DNA of 64,000 nt from Ophiosphaerella korrae (taxonomy: Eukaryota > Ascomycota > Dothideomycetes > Pleosporales > Phaeosphaeriaceae): positions 1-64,000 of the forward strand of contig JALNQF010000225.1 of assembly GCA_028456385.1 (NCBI GenBank), read 5' to 3'. The position numbers were made by a program, and so were the translations under genes. Below the pieces are notes generated by a model, which saw only the letters and a program-made list of their open reading frames with translations, made no database searches and was not told the origin of the DNA. Positions 9,450 through 23,665 of this stretch are shown piece after piece (position 1 is the first letter of the stretch; the number at the start of each line of letters is the position of its first letter).

Positions 9450-12400
9450 ATTATACTATAATAGAAAATAAAAGTATAAAGAATAATCTTTATATAAGTA
9501 AGAAGTTAATTAGACTACTATCGAAGTATAAAGCTATATACAATTAACTCTATATACTTAAAGATTAGTTAGACTAATAATCTAGTACCTAATTACTTTA
9601 GTAAGTAATCTTAGGATTATATAATCCTTTTATTAGCACTATTTTTCTACTATATACTCCTTAGAATTAAAGCGTTTAAGCCTTAATCTTACTTTTTACT
9701 TATATTTACTTTAGGGCTAAGTATTATTATTCTATACTTTTAGCTTAATTTATAATTAGTTAAGCTATATAACTTATACTTTATAAGCTTAGAGTATATT
9801 ATATAAAACTCTACTTTTTCTTAACTTTAATTTAAATAATCTATTAAAAATCTATTAAAACTTATAACTTTAATCTAATATCGTAACCTTTAATTTTTTC
9901 TTTTCTTAAAATTAATTAATCTACTAATTCCTACTAGTAAGAAACCTCTTAGATTTATACTAATTAATATTCTTCTTCTTATTAAGATTAAAATTAGCCT
10001 ATCTTTAGCTCCTAATCTTATATCTCCTATAGGTAAATCTATAATGTTTAACTTTTTCTTAATTCTTCCTAGTTCTAATTATTAGACACTTAATTTTTAA
10101 CTTAACTTATAGGTTTTAAGTATTTTATATAGTAGTTTTCTTTTTTTTTTATAGATTAATTTACTTATATTTTAAAGCTATAATTATTAAATAACTTTAG
10201 GAGTATAAATTTACGCTCTAAGGTACTAATTATTTAAGATTTAAATATAATAAGTAAACTAATCTAATCTATAGAGGTCTTGTTATTAATCCTACTTTAG
10301 TTAGTATTAATTTCTATTTTAAGTCTTTCTAATCGCGTTTTATATCTTTATAATAATTAGCTAATCTTCTTTTTTAAAGATAAAACCTTAAAAAAAGAAA
10401 AGGATTTATCTCTTGTTTAGTAATTATAGTAGACTTTAAATAAAGCTTATAATTTTAAAATAACTAGTTCTAATAATAGTAGATTAGAGAATAAGTATAG
10501 TAGCTCTAAAAGCTTTATAAAAAGAGGCCTTTATTTAATTAGTTATATTACTTGTATAAGGCGTATATTAAGTAATTTAAATAAAATTAGAGTCTATTTT
10601 AATCGAGTAAGTAAAACTTTAATTAAATTATACGTTAATTATATTACTTATACTTATATTATTTTATATATTTAATTTTTTCTAACTTTTTATAGCTCTA
10701 ATTACTTTACTAAAGAAGCTATAGCTATTATTAGTAATTTTACTTAATTAGCTCTTTATAAAAATTATATTATAAAGATTACTACTTTTAAAGATATATT
10801 TAAAAACTTTAAAAAAGTAGTCTAAGTAGATTAAGTTTATTTAATATTTTTCTTTTATTCTTACTTAATTATAAAGCTAATTATTTTTAAACCCTAGTAT
10901 TACTTACTTTAAAAACTTATTAAAGATTAATAAATAACTTATACTTAATATAAAAGTAAGAGTGTAGATTAGGTTACTCTAAGTTTATAAAACCTAATCC
11001 TAGATTATTTTTTAATAATCTTAGCTTTATTAGTTATACTTAGTAGTTAGTTAAGTTTTAAGATTATAGATTAGTAGTAATACTAAGGTTAAGATTAATC
11101 TTTCTTATCTTTTTATAGTTATTATTACTCTTAGAACCTTTATAATAATTATATATTTAAGAATAATCTTAGTACTTTTTAATCTTCTAGGTTTTTTAAA
11201 TACTAATCCTAGAGTTTAAATTAACTTAGTATAGCTATATCTCTTCTATACTTATCTAATTATAAAAGAGCTCTACGTTATTTATTAGCTTACTTAGTAC
11301 TTAATTAAATACTTAATATATTTAATAGTCTTTAAGCTTTTCTTTATTTAATTATAGTTTTTTATATATACTTACTTTTTAGTTAATATACTATTTAAAG
11401 CTAGTATAATTAAGTAATTTTTAGATAATATTATAATTCTACTTTATTTATACTTAATCTTTATTTATAATTAATTTCTTTATATTTTAAAGATTAAGAT
11501 AATCTTTAAATCTTTAAAATTATTATTTAGTAAGAGATTTTATAAGCCTATCTATAGGTATTTTACTTAGAATCATTATTTAGTATACTACTAGTAGAGC
11601 TATATATTTTAAATATCTATATAATATAATCTTATTTTAATCCTCTTATTTTTACTAACTATAAGTCTAATTATTTAGAGATTATTATACAAAACTTTCT
11701 ATAGTACTATAAGATTAAAAGTAATCTTTTTAAAGAACTAATTAAGTACTATTACTTATTATATTATATTTTAAACTATAAAAGCTTAGCTTTTATAGTA
11801 GACGTAGTTACTATATTTTACTTTACTACTTTCTAGAAGATTAGTTCTTTAAATAGGATTACTAGATATCTATATAAAGATTTTCTAGTTTCTTAATTAT
11901 TAGTAAATAAAGTATCTCTATAAAGTATAAGATTAGATCTATTATAGTTTTTATAGTAGATCTCTTTTACTCTTTTTCTATATAAGTATATAATTACTCT
12001 ATTAATTACTTTTTAGTATTAATAACTTAGATTTATTAGAAAATAAAATAGCTTAAATATAGTAAAGGCTATATCTAGTTTTAGTATAATTACTATATAC
12101 AGTACTAATCTTACTTTCTTTTAATAGTATTTTATCTCTTATATTAATACTTTATTAATATTCTTAATTAGATTATTTATAGATAGTAGTATTTTTAAGA
12201 AGCTACTATTTTTTAGCTTAAACTTCTTTATAATCTTATTAATATATAAATTATAAATAAAAGTAATTATCTTTTCTTCTTTATTTTAGATTACTTATAC
12301 TCTTAGAAACTATTTTACTAGTCTTTAATCGTATATCTTATATTTTATATTAATTTAGTATTATAGTTATTTTACTACTTATTTCTAATTTTTATAAAAG

Positions 12401-14560
12401 AGTAGTAGTATATTATCTACGTAGAATAAGATTTTAATTTTTTAATCTTTACTAAAAAAAAAGTAAAGCTTTTCTTTTAATAGTTATAGATTAAGTAATT
12501 ATTATATTATTAAGAATTGTTTATACTAAAAGAGTAGTAAGTTTTTATCTTTTTAAATCTATCTAGTATTTTATAGATTACTAGATTATTTTTTTTAATT
12601 TTAGTATTTAGAAACGCTATTATAATTTTATAGTATATAACTTCAAGATTAAACTAAGTAGTAATTACTATTACTATTTTAATAGACTTTACTACTATAG
12701 GAGTATTATATATTAAATTAAGTATATCTCTTTTTTAATAATTACTTCTTATAATAATCTAAGCTTTCTATTTTAAAAAGAATTTAACGTAATTAAATTT
12801 ATATATCTAAACCTATTTAAGTAAATGTAGTTAATTCTTTAATTTGAAGTATAATATCTTACTCTAAGTTTCTTTCTTAAGTAGCTAATGAATTTTTTTA
12901 TAAGAAGTAGCTTCTAGCTATTATTTATATAGGTACTACTATAGCTATTTCTAAGTAGTTAGTAGTTTTAGTATTTAATTCTAATAGATCCTATTAGGCT
13001 TTATTAACGCTAATAGCCTATAATTATTAATTATTACTACTATTACTATTAGATTTAATATATTATAGCTTTTATAATTATCTTAGGTTCTATTTACTTT
13101 TAAAATATAAGTATTACAAAAATTATTTTATATATTATCTATATTTAGATTTATAATTAATATATTTACTATACTTAGATAATTACTACTCTTTATTTAA
13201 TTATTATAATCTAGATTCTTCTTGTTTCTAAAAGGTAAATTTATTTATTTAATCTATAGTACTAAGTACTACTACTTATAGCTTACTCTTTAAGCTAGCC
13301 TTTTACCTAAGTTTTATATTACTAATCTTAAAAGTAGTATTTTTATTACTTAGTATAGCTTTTACTAATCTAGTAACTTATTTTATTTAAAGTAATAGAG
13401 TTTTTAAGTCTAGTTTAAGTAATAAGTTAGGTTAGGTACTTTAGCTTTAACTCTTTTAATCTTACTTAATTAGTAAGGCTTAATAAGCTAGCTCTTTTAA
13501 GTTAGTATACTCTTTATTAGCTATTAATTTTCTTATAATAACTTTAATTACTAATCTCTTTAGCACTTAGCTTTAGTATTACTTCTAGAGTTATAAAACT
13601 AAATTAATTACTTTAATCTTTATAGATTCTTAAATACTTACTTACTTTACTTGTATTTTATATAGATTCTAGTTATTTAACTTCTTAGTTAATTACTTAG
13701 CCTTACTTATTTGTAGTTTAATTAAATAGCTTACTTCTAAGCTTATACTTAGTAGCTATTATAATCTCTTAGCTTGTTATTTACTTTTTAAAGATAAAAT
13801 TATCTTTATCTCCTTTTAAATTAATAATTTTATTATAATAAAAGATTTTAATAAGTTTTATTACTAAGTCTTTTAGTTTTTTATTTATAATCTATTTTTA
13901 TTTATATTTTATATTATAATTACTTAATTAAGTGTAAAGACTTATATATAGTAGATATTAGAAGCTTAATAGCTTACTAGATATTTTATATTCTTGTTTA
14001 GATTTACTTTAAAATTTCTTTTATTGTTTCTAGCTATATAATTCTTAATTAATAGATATACTTAGTAGCTATAAGTATAGATTCTACTCTAGTCTAGTCT
14101 AAAATTAGTAGTTCTATACTAGATTGTTATAGGCTTAAACTACTTAAAGTACTACCTAAAGAGTATTCTAGTACTTTATTTAGAGATTAAAATCCTTAGT
14201 TAGTAATAAGCTTATTACGTGTAAGTATACTACTATATCTAGGATTTAAAGGTAAAGTATTAGGAGTAGGTTTATACTTATATATATTTTAATTGCTTTT
14301 ATAATAAGCTCTTTTTTTTCTTTTTCTACTAATCTATTTAATTTATAAGTAAATAATCGTAAAGATATAATCTTAATTCTTCTCTCTTTTACTTATTCTT
14401 TATACTTAGATTAGCTTTTCTATAAGAGAGTTACTATAGTATTATGTAAATAGATTTTAATAAATAGTAGTTAAAACTTCTAAAAGGATAATATACTACT
14501 AAGCTAATCTAGATAAAAGGAGGCTAATAGCTAGTTAAGCTATTGTAGTAGTATACAATA
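9450..14560 (+). repeat. Repeat family B, longest copy, class unknown
   Basis: About 5 kb of continuous RIP-type AT-rich DNA. Its first about 1.4 kb matches 1600-3000 in reverse complement and its start matches 25915-26590. Frames on both strands are broken by TAA/TAG, and I recognise no transposase, integrase or reverse transcriptase motif. Because it is flanked by family A sequence in opposite orientations (9115-9440 and 14808-14985), a large element with inverted ends is conceivable but unproven. No gene is called here. Confidence 0.45.
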
Positions 14561-14807
14561 TATATACTAGTTATTATTACTTAAAGTTCTTCGAACTTGC
14601 TTAGAGTTATACTAAGTTGTATATAGTAGAATATACTAGCTAATAGAGCTAGTACGCGCTAGTTACTTAGCTTAGTAGAGCTCGTCGATAGCGCTAAGCG
14701 TACCCTAATAGCTCTTTATCTTAGACCTCTTATAACTTCTTTTATACTTTAGCTTTAAATTTAATATTTACTTTTATAATCTTTATAAGTATTTTAGAGT
14801 TAAGTAT

Positions 14808-14985
14808 TATAAGTTAGAGCTCTACTCTATATAAGTTAGGTAAGCCTATAGTAGTAAGTAAGCTGTACAAGCTATTCGAGCTACTCTACTATATATAAGT
14901 AGCCTAGCTTAGATAGCTCTTTAATTAATAATTATCTCCTACTTATTCCTAAGCTCGCATCTTGCAATATTAAGGTTATAATTAA
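14808..14985 (+). repeat. Repeat family A, copy 3 (right part only)
   Basis: Matches about 390-560 in direct orientation and 9115-9290 in reverse. This copy is the least mutated of the three and still has CTTGCAATATT and AGCTCGCAT strings. The preceding 14561-14807 is AT-rich sequence with nothing recognised. Confidence 0.55.
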
Positions 14986-16785
14986 AGGTCTTACTACTAA
15001 ATTTTTCTTTAATTATTATAGACTATTACTTATTTAGTTAACTTATAAGTATATTAAATAGATCTTATAAGATCTTATAAAAGAGCTTTAGTAATTATTC
15101 TCTTAGTTTTTAAGAGATTACTTAATTTATATAAGTAGTTACGTAATCTTTATAGTTAATTTACTAAGTACTTTAAGTACTTATTAGCTAAGATATCTTA
15201 AGTATTTATACTATAGATCTTCTAAATCTAATTTTAATTATAAGTTCTTTAACTTTAATATAGAGTATATATTTAGAGAAAGTATTAACTAGCTTATAAT
15301 CTTATTATATCTAATAAAAGAAAAATAAAACTTTAAGTATAAAGTTACTATAATTACGTTTTCTTTAATTAATCTATACTTTAATATTCTATCTAATCTA
15401 AAGAATTAGATTCTAGGCTTTTTTTAATTAACACTCTAATACTATATTTAGATAGAAACCTTTAACTACTTTTATATTTAGGCCCTTTAATTTATTTAAG
15501 ACTTCTTTAAGTAATAATTTACTATATCTAGAAATTAGAAGTAATTAGGTTTTAGCTTTTACTATATTGTTTAGATTAGCTTTCTTCTATATTGTAGAGA
15601 CTAGTAGTAATTAATTATTAACTAAGTATATAGCGCTTTCTCTATTAAAGATTATACTCTTATATTAAAAATATAAGTTTAGAGTTATACTATATATTCT
15701 TAGATTAACTTCTTTATTAAATATAGTTAGGTTAATTAGTAGAGCTAATACTTGTCCTAGATAGCTTACTAAAGCTTTATTTACTAAAAGATTATAAGGT
15801 AATTTTTATCTAGCTTATTTAATCTAATTCTAGAAGTCTACTTATTTAGGTAGTAATAAGTACTTAGAGATTTTCTACTAGTCTTTATTAAAGATTAATA
15901 TTAGATATAATCTTTATAGAGTTAATCTTATTAATACTATTTAGAGCTTATAATATAAAATTAGATCTTATTTATAACTTCCTTTAATCTTATATAAGTA
16001 TAGTTTATAGGCTAATCTAAACTAGTTTAGCTTAGCTTCTAACCTAGTAAAAGAAGCTAAAAATACTTATAATTTTTTACTTATTAAGGTAATAATTACT
16101 TACTCTTAAAGTATTTAGGTAAAAACCTTTATAAGTTAATCTAATAAGATAACTTATATTTTTAAAGCTAAAGTTATTATAATATATTAGCGTATATTAA
16201 TTACTAAAGTTAGAGTAATCTTTACCTTAATTATATTTAAAAAGTTAGTAAGTACTAGCTTACTTTTAAATTTAAAAACTTTATATACTTAAGCTTTCCT
16301 ATATAAGATCTACTATTTATTAAACTACTTTTTTAGTCTAATCCTACTACTCTAAGGTTTTTTTTAGATACTCTCTATATTATTAGTATACGAGATTAGT
16401 AGTATTATTATTTATACGTACTAGATTATTCTTAAGCTAATAGACTAGAGCTTATACTATAATTTACGTATTTATAAAGTTTTTTATTCTAGCTAAAGTT
16501 AAAATATTAGATAAGATAGCTTTATTAATCTATTCTTAAATATTATTAAGCTTTACTATTTACTTTATCTATTTTACTAATATAAGTTTCTACTTTTATA
16601 TATCTTTATCTTAATTTCTAATTATAAGTTTTTATATAGCTTTTTAAGTAATATACTTAATTTATACTTCTTTATAATCTTTTTATAACTTTTTAGTAGT
16701 AGTTATAGTTAATTTTTAGATAAGAGTTAAGATTAAAAAAAGCTCTAGATACTCTAGCTCTTACTTATCTATTAGTAAAACTATA
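14986..16785. other. Unclassified RIP-degraded DNA, host of pogo-1
   Basis: One plus-strand frame can be followed for over 500 codons broken only by TAA/TAG, which may be the ghost of a long reading frame, but the stop density is near what the base composition gives by chance. I do not recognise the product. The sequence resumes after pogo-1 at 25683-25910. Confidence 0.35.
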
Positions 16786-17065
16786 ATATACTCTATAAGT
16801 AAGTTACCTATATAAATAAGTTGCTTACTTTTACTAAGCCCTTACTAAAATACCTACTACCCTCTAATATTATAATAATAATAATGTATAGAACTTTTAA
16901 ATAAACGTTAAGTATAGCTTACTCTTTAAGCTATTAAATAAGACGTAAATCTCTTACTATAACGTACTATATCTATCTATAATGTCTCTTATAAGACACT
17001 AGGTAATTAACGCGCTAGATAACTTTTATACGTAGATACTATACCTAACTTAGGTAATCTAACTA

Positions 17066-17494
17066 TATTATAGGTGTAACAGAAGAAATTAAGATGGAAC
17101 TAATTAGTCCTAACCTAGGCGCTAACGAAGTATAGGACGAGTAGAGTAACGACCTCGATTAGGAAACTATATATAACTAGGACACCTAAGCTAATCTATA
17201 ATCTATAGACTCTTAGCATTAACAAATTATAGATTAAGATAATCTATAATCTGCTAGTCTTAGTAAATATAGATTATAGATTACGACGAGTATATAGTTA
17301 GTAAGATGTATATTGTTAGGATAGTATTAGTAATTTAATCCTTTAACTATAGAACGCTAATACAGGATAGTTGCAAAATATCTTCTATTGTTTATAAGTT
17401 ATTGTAGATTATAACCTAAGCTTTTACTATTAACTCTTAATCTACTAATACCCTTTAGGTACTAGGAAGTCGACCCTAGTAATACCTAATTATA
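17066..17494 (+). repeat. 5' LTR of Gypsy-2
   Basis: 429 bp. It begins TATTATAG (a TGTTATAG start changed by RIP) and ends CTAATTATA. It differs from the 3' LTR mainly by C/T and G/A transitions. Downstream, CCTTGCTAATTTAG is shared with Gypsy-1 in the primer-binding position. Confidence 0.95.
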
Positions 17495-17559
17495 CCTTGC
17501 TAATTTAGTTATTGCGAGAAGCAAAGCGTAAGTAGCGTACAGTCTAGCTAATACGATAG

Positions 17560-18690
17560 TAGAAAGTTTAACTAAAACAAGCAAAGCCCCTAAGAGTAGT
17601 TACAAGTCTAATAGTACTGTATAGGAAACAATTAAGGACTAAATTAACAATCTAATCTTAGATAAAGAAGACATAAAAATAGTAATTAATACTTTAGAAA
17701 TATAGAACAAGGAACTACAAGATTACGCAAAGTAGAATAAAGTACAGATTAAAGCTATTATTAAAAGTTAGAATTAGATAGAACTAATTACACAACGTCT
17801 AGTAACGAGTGCAACAAAGAAACTACCTAAGATACCCGTCCTAAAGAAGTTTAATAAAACAAGAGAGAAACTAAGACCTTTTATTACTTTAGTACAACTC
17901 TAGATAGATATATAGGTACTACACTTTAATATAGAAGAGAAGAAGGTAATATATATTAGGTTGCACTTTAAGGAAGACGCGATAAGATAGTATAAGCTAT
18001 ACTAGATAGACTATACAATATACTCTCTAATAACCTAGAAGGACGAAACTAGAGCTATTTTTAGAAGTTACGAGTACTTTACTAAACGAATAAGAGCAGT
18101 ATTTAGGAATATAGATATTACCTAATAAGCTAAAGAATAGCTAGAAAAGCTTATACAAAGTTAGAGTGTTCCTAAGTATATATTACAATTTAAACAACTA
18201 TTACAAAATACAGAGTAGAATAAGTTAGCCTTGATATTACGATTTAAACAAGGACTTAACTTAAAGATTTAATACAAGATAATACATATAGAAAAACTAA
18301 GGACACTAGAAGCCCTAAAGTAATAGGTAATACAAATCGACGACGACCTTTGAGAATAGAAGAAGAACAAGTATAGAGGTTATACCTAGAACTATAACAA
18401 GGGAGACCCTATAGTCCTTAACGCAAACAAGGATAGAAAGAAAAAGAAGAATAAAGACTTTACGTACTTTAACTGTAGTAAGCTAGGCTACTACGTAAAA
18501 AACTGTAGATCTAAGTTAAAGAAAGATACAGCATATTACAAATACAGGAAACCTAGATATTTTGTAAAAGACTACAAGAATAAAGACCTAAAGAAAGAAA
18601 CCTAGTTAAAAATAACTAAAAAGAAGAAAGAAGCACTACAAGTACAAGCTAAACCTTAGGAGAAGGTAGCTAGGAGCAAAGAAGTATAAT
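17560..18690 (+). pseudogene. gag: Gypsy-2 gag pseudogene
   Basis: Capsid/nucleocapsid precursor. The plus-strand frame gives a recognisable retrotransposon Gag core at about 17820-18300 and then two CCHC zinc-knuckle positions. The first (about 18471-18505) still has its outer cysteines (CSKLGYYVKNC, with the His position changed to Tyr). In the second (about 18535-18576) the cysteines read as tyrosine or arginine, as C-to-T/G-to-A change predicts. Multiple TAG/TAA stops at former Gln/Trp codons make it non-functional. Confidence 0.85.
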
Positions 18691-18699
18691 ATATAATAC

Positions 18700-21600
18700 T
18701 CTATTAGACTTTTTATTATAACAACGACTACTATACACATCTTTCTAGTAAGTAGGGAGTAGCATAGTTCCTATAGAAATAGAGATATAGAGTAGCTATA
18801 ATAAAAGAGAGAACAAAAGCTTAGCTAGAAGAGATAGCCTAAGTAATAGACCTACTAGTAGAAGATCTAAAAGGGGAAGAGCCCCTAGTACTATTAATCT
18901 AGGCTAAAGGACTAGCACTAGATAAAGAGACTACTATAGCTACTTCTAAAGGATTACAAGGAAGTAAGAGATAAGTTAGTATAAGAGATATAGAGTATAC
19001 CTAGCTAACAATACATAGTTATAATAGCTACACAATAAGTAATATAGAGGAATAAAATAAAGAATAGAAGTTTATTTAGAAATACTTACTAGTTATAAGT
19101 ATAGAGGAAGCGTACGAAGACTAGAAAGAACGCAATCCTAAGGAAATAAAGTTTACACTATTTTAAGAATAGATAAAGTAATATATAGTTATAGTAAGAA
19201 GAATGCCTATATAAAAAGAATAGTAATACCTTACAAGAAAGACGTAATAGATTAATAAAGCCTATATACTAAGAGTACTAGTAGTATACTATATCCTAAC
19301 AACAGACACACCTAGCAAAAGCAAATACTAAGAAAGGGATAATAAAATAATAGATCTAAAACATCTAGTACACTTTAAAGCATTATAGATATTATACCTA
19401 GATAAGAATTACATTATACACAAGAACCCTAAAGTAAATAACAACGCATAGCCTACAAAGAGAAGAGGCTATAACTATACAAGAGTAATTCTAGTAGAAG
19501 ATATTTAAGGATAGAAAATAATCCTAGAAGATAGATATATAGTAGCAAGACCTAGCCTAAAACTATCTAAGAAATACGTCTAAGGAAGACTATAGTATAA
19601 ATACATATACGACAAGTGTCTAAAACACGAAGAATATAAACTTAAGGTAGGCCTATAGCTCTAGAAAGATAGACAATTTATAAAGTTACCTAAGCAAGAA
19701 AAACTAGAAGGTATAAGAGGCCTACATATTACGAAAATAGGAACATACTAAGGAAAGAAAGTATAATTAATAATTAATAGTAGAGCTACAAAAAACTTTA
19801 TATTAAAGAAGTTTGTAGAAACACAAGGAATAAAGTATACAACAAAGAAATACCCTTAATAACTAAGTACAATTAAAGGAAAACTATTTTAAGAACTAAT
19901 ACAGTTCGTGATAGCACCTTTAATACTAAGGTTAGAAGGACTAGAAATTAAGAACATAGTTATAGATATAACGACAATTAATAACAAACAAGATATAATA
20001 TTAGGTATACTATAGTTATAAATAACTAACCTACACATTAATTAGAGGATAGAGAAGATTAACTACTATAGAATAGACACGTTAAAAGCCTACAAGAACA
20101 CCTATAAAGGAGAATTCCTAGAAGAATATAAAAAATAGGAAAAATAGCTTATAGAACCTAAAGATTACCTTCTAGAACATCGACTATAGGACTTAGCGAT
20201 AGAAATAGAAGAAGGAAAAGACGTAGGGTAGAGCCTAGTCTACTAGAAAATAGAAGAAGAATTAAAGATCAAACAAGTATTTATTTAAAACGCAATAAAA
20301 AAGAGATAGATAAGAGAATCTAAATCCTTAGTAGCTTACGGACTTATCTTTGTAGATAAGAAAAGAATAAGTAACAAAAGACCTTATATAGACTTTAGAA
20401 AAACTAACGTAGTTATAAATAAGAACTAATACCCCTTACTAAGGATAGACGTAATATAAGACAAACTATAGAAAGCAACAATCTTTATAAAGTTAGATAT
20501 CTAGAACGCCTACTACTAAATTAGAATTAAAGAAGGCGACAAATAAAAAACAGTATTTAGAACACAATAGGGATTATATAAATATTTAGTTATACCGTTT
20601 AGCTTAACAAATACACTAGTAGTATTCTAAGAATAGATTAATATAGTACTAAGAGAGTACTTAGATATATTTACATTTGCATACCTAGACGACATCCTTA
20701 TATTCTTAGAAATAGAAGAAGAACACGTACAATATATACACAAAGTACTAGAAAAACTAGTAGAAGCTAAAATATTTCTTAAGATAAGAAAATGCAAATT
20801 CTATATAAAAGAAACAGATTTCTTAGGGTTTATTATAGAACTAGGAAAGATTAAGATTAATCTAGAAAAGATTAAGTTAATTAATAAATAGCTAACACTA
20901 AGAAACCTAAAAGAGGTACAACAATTTTATAGGCTAGCTAACTTTTGTAGAAAGTTAATAATAGGATAGTCTAAAGATATAGAACTAATAACAAGACTTA
21001 TAAAAAAAGATATACTGTTTAAATAGATAAAAGAATGTAATAAGGTATTTAAGAAGATTAAGAAAAAGTTTATAGAAAACCTAGTTATTAGAATATACAA
21101 CCTAGACCTACTAGTAATAGTAAAGACAGACGCATCTAACTTAGTCTACAGAATAGCACTAATACAGGAAGACCTAGAGACTAAAAAGGAACACTTAGTC
21201 GAGTACTTCTCTAAGAAAATAAAGATAGTAGAACTTAACTACTTAATCTATAATAAAGAAATACTAGTAATCTATAAAGTATTTAAGTAATAGAGAGTAT
21301 ACCTACAAAGAGCGAGATATTAGATAAAGGTCTATATAGACTACAAGAATCTTATAGGATTTATAATAAATAAAGAATTGTTACAACGCTATACAAGATA
21401 GTAGGAATACTTATTAACGTTTAATATAGAAATTATATATATAAAAGGGAAAGATAATTAGTTTGTAGACGCCCTTCGTAGAAAGCTAGACTTATAAAAG
21501 GAAGTAAGCGCTACTAGTATAGTTCTAGTTAAGAACAAAGAAGGACACTTAGTCCTAAATATATATAAAATAGCTGTAATACTTAAAAGGAAGAGTAGTA

Positions 21601-23020
21601 AACTAGACGAATAGATTTAGAAAATAACGAAAGAAGTATCTAAAGAAATAGAGAAACTAGAAATCTAAGAAGGATTTACACAAGCCTATAGAAGAACATA
21701 TATTTTAAGAAAGATCTAGAGAGAATTTATACAACAATTCTATAAATTACTAGCACATAGTTACTAAGGTATTAAGAAAATATTAGATAGACTACTACGA
21801 GACTACTATATTCTAAAAGCAAGATAATTAATAATAGAGGTACTACGAGACTATATAGAATGTTAAAGGAATAAACATAATAGATATACACTATATAGAA
21901 TATTATAACTAATAGAAGTACTAGAATAACTATAAGGAACTATTACAATAGACTTTATTACAAAGTTACTAAAATCTAAAGACCTAATATTAGGGGTTAA
22001 GTATAATAGAATCTTAACAATAGTAGATAAACTTACGAAGTACTTATACTTTAGACTACATAAAGAAAAAAGCGGGATAGAGGTTACTATATACTAAGTT
22101 CTAGGAACTGTAATTAGTTAATATAGACTACTAGATAAGATTATTATAGATAGAGACGTACGATTTACATTAAAACTATAGGGAACGATAATAGTATAAT
22201 TAGGAATTAAATATACAATGTCTATAGTATACTACCTACAAATAGACGGATAGTTAGAACGAATAAATTAGATAGTAGAATAATACCTAAGATACTACCT
22301 TAATTATAACTAGAACAATTAGGTATAGTTACTATATATAGCATAGTTAGTATATAATAGCGTAAAGAACATAATAATAAGAGTATTGCCCTTCTTCGCG
22401 AACTATAGATTCGAGCCTAACGTATACTAGATACTAAGAAATTAGATATCTTAGTCTCTAAGAAGAGAAAGTTTTACTAATAGACTTAAGGATATATATA
22501 ATTAACTAAGATAAGATATAGAATTCCTATATAATTGTATAGCAAAATACTACGACAAGAAGTATAAAAAGGGACCTTAATTTAGAAAAAGAGAAAAAGT
22601 ATAGTTAGTATAGAAAAATATTAAAAGCAAGCGACTAAGTTTAAAATTAGACTACGTTAAGATAAGACTATACAAAATTAAGAAAGAAGTTACACTAGTC
22701 GCATTTAGATTAAAACTACTAAATAAGATAAAGATATACCTAACGTTTTACGTAGCCCTACTAGAACAAGTACTATAGAATATAGAACTACTAGTATATA
22801 AAGTAGATATATACAGAGAACAAGAAGAATAAGAAGTTAAAGAAATCTTACAATACTAGTTCTGTAATAGAAGAAACTACTACCTAGTAGAATAGATAGG
22901 TATAGATAAAAAAGGATAACTATAGGAGAAGACATAGGAACTAGAGGACAACCTTAATTACCCTAAGAAACTAGAGGAGTTCTAAAGTCAAAACCTTCTA
23001 GAACGCCTAGTAGTAAACTA
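18700..23020 (+). pseudogene. pol: Gypsy-2 pol pseudogene (PR-RT-RH-IN-chromodomain)
   Basis: Polyprotein frame followable over about 4.3 kb, broken only by TAA/TAG. A protease-like segment starts near 19770. Reverse transcriptase lies at about 20330-20900, with the catalytic YLDD codons intact at 20682-20693. RNase H follows (about 21060-21480), then integrase with its zinc-binding region near 21740-21880 and core to about 22500. The C-terminus at about 22800-22980 looks like a chromodomain, which in chromoviruses steers integration toward heterochromatin. Inactive because of RIP. Confidence 0.88.
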
Positions 23021-23029
23021 AGAGAACTA

Positions 23030-23665
23030 ACATTACTAACGACAGATAGAGAGATAATAGGGACGTTTAGTACAAGACCTACTACAGCAATACTAAACGC
23101 CTTATCTAAGTCTAGCTTAGCTTCTAGAGCTACTAACTACTTAGCTAATTTCTTATTATTTAAGGCCTTTATCTTACAAAGATAAGAGAGACAAGCTTAA
23201 TTCTCTACTAGCTTACTCTATATAAGCTCCTAGATACGCTTACGCTTAGCTTTAGCCTCTACAATTTAAGATAGTAATTTCTTTTAAGTCTAGTTAACGG
23301 CTTTCCCTATTATTATTAAGCCTAGACGCAAGAATAAGTGTAATAAACTTATACTTAGAAAGAGAAACACTAGACACGTTATAAGAGCTACGTATATTTA
23401 CACGAATACACGCTTTACAAGCCCTACTATCGTTCGTAGAAATAATATAAAGAAGAGACTTAGGGTTTAACTTAGGAGAAGTACAACAAGAACAAGGAAA
23501 TATTTCGACACTATTGCGCAACACGCGATTAGTAAGGAGATAGCGACAACGTATAGATAAAATAGTTATAAGGGAGGATAAAGAACTCTATATTAACAAA
23601 GAAACTAGACTAATAACTTTAGCTCTAGGATAAGTAAACTAGGACCTACCTAGAGAGAGAGATAG
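23030..23665. other. Gypsy-2 internal region between pol and 3' LTR
   Basis: About 600 bp separate the end of the chromodomain frame from the purine-rich tract. A related region sits at the same place in Gypsy-1 (about 42740-43412), so it belongs to the element. The minus strand has a 76-codon ATG-started open frame (23294-23524) with CSCC and CKAC motifs, and the plus strand also has a frame interrupted mainly by TAA/TAG. Whether either was ever a real third gene is open. Confidence 0.5.

Noticed and set aside
9450..14560. LINE or Copia retrotransposon assignment for family B
   Set aside because: No YADD/FVDD reverse transcriptase box, endonuclease or integrase motif could be read in any frame on either strand.
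14986..16785. Starship captain (DUF3435 tyrosine recombinase) or other giant-element gene
   Set aside because: I looked for a recognisable recombinase motif in the long plus-strand ghost frame and found none; stop density is near chance.
23294..23524. 76-codon minus-strand frame as an independent gene
   Set aside because: It lies wholly inside Gypsy-2; kept only as a finding about the element's extra region.
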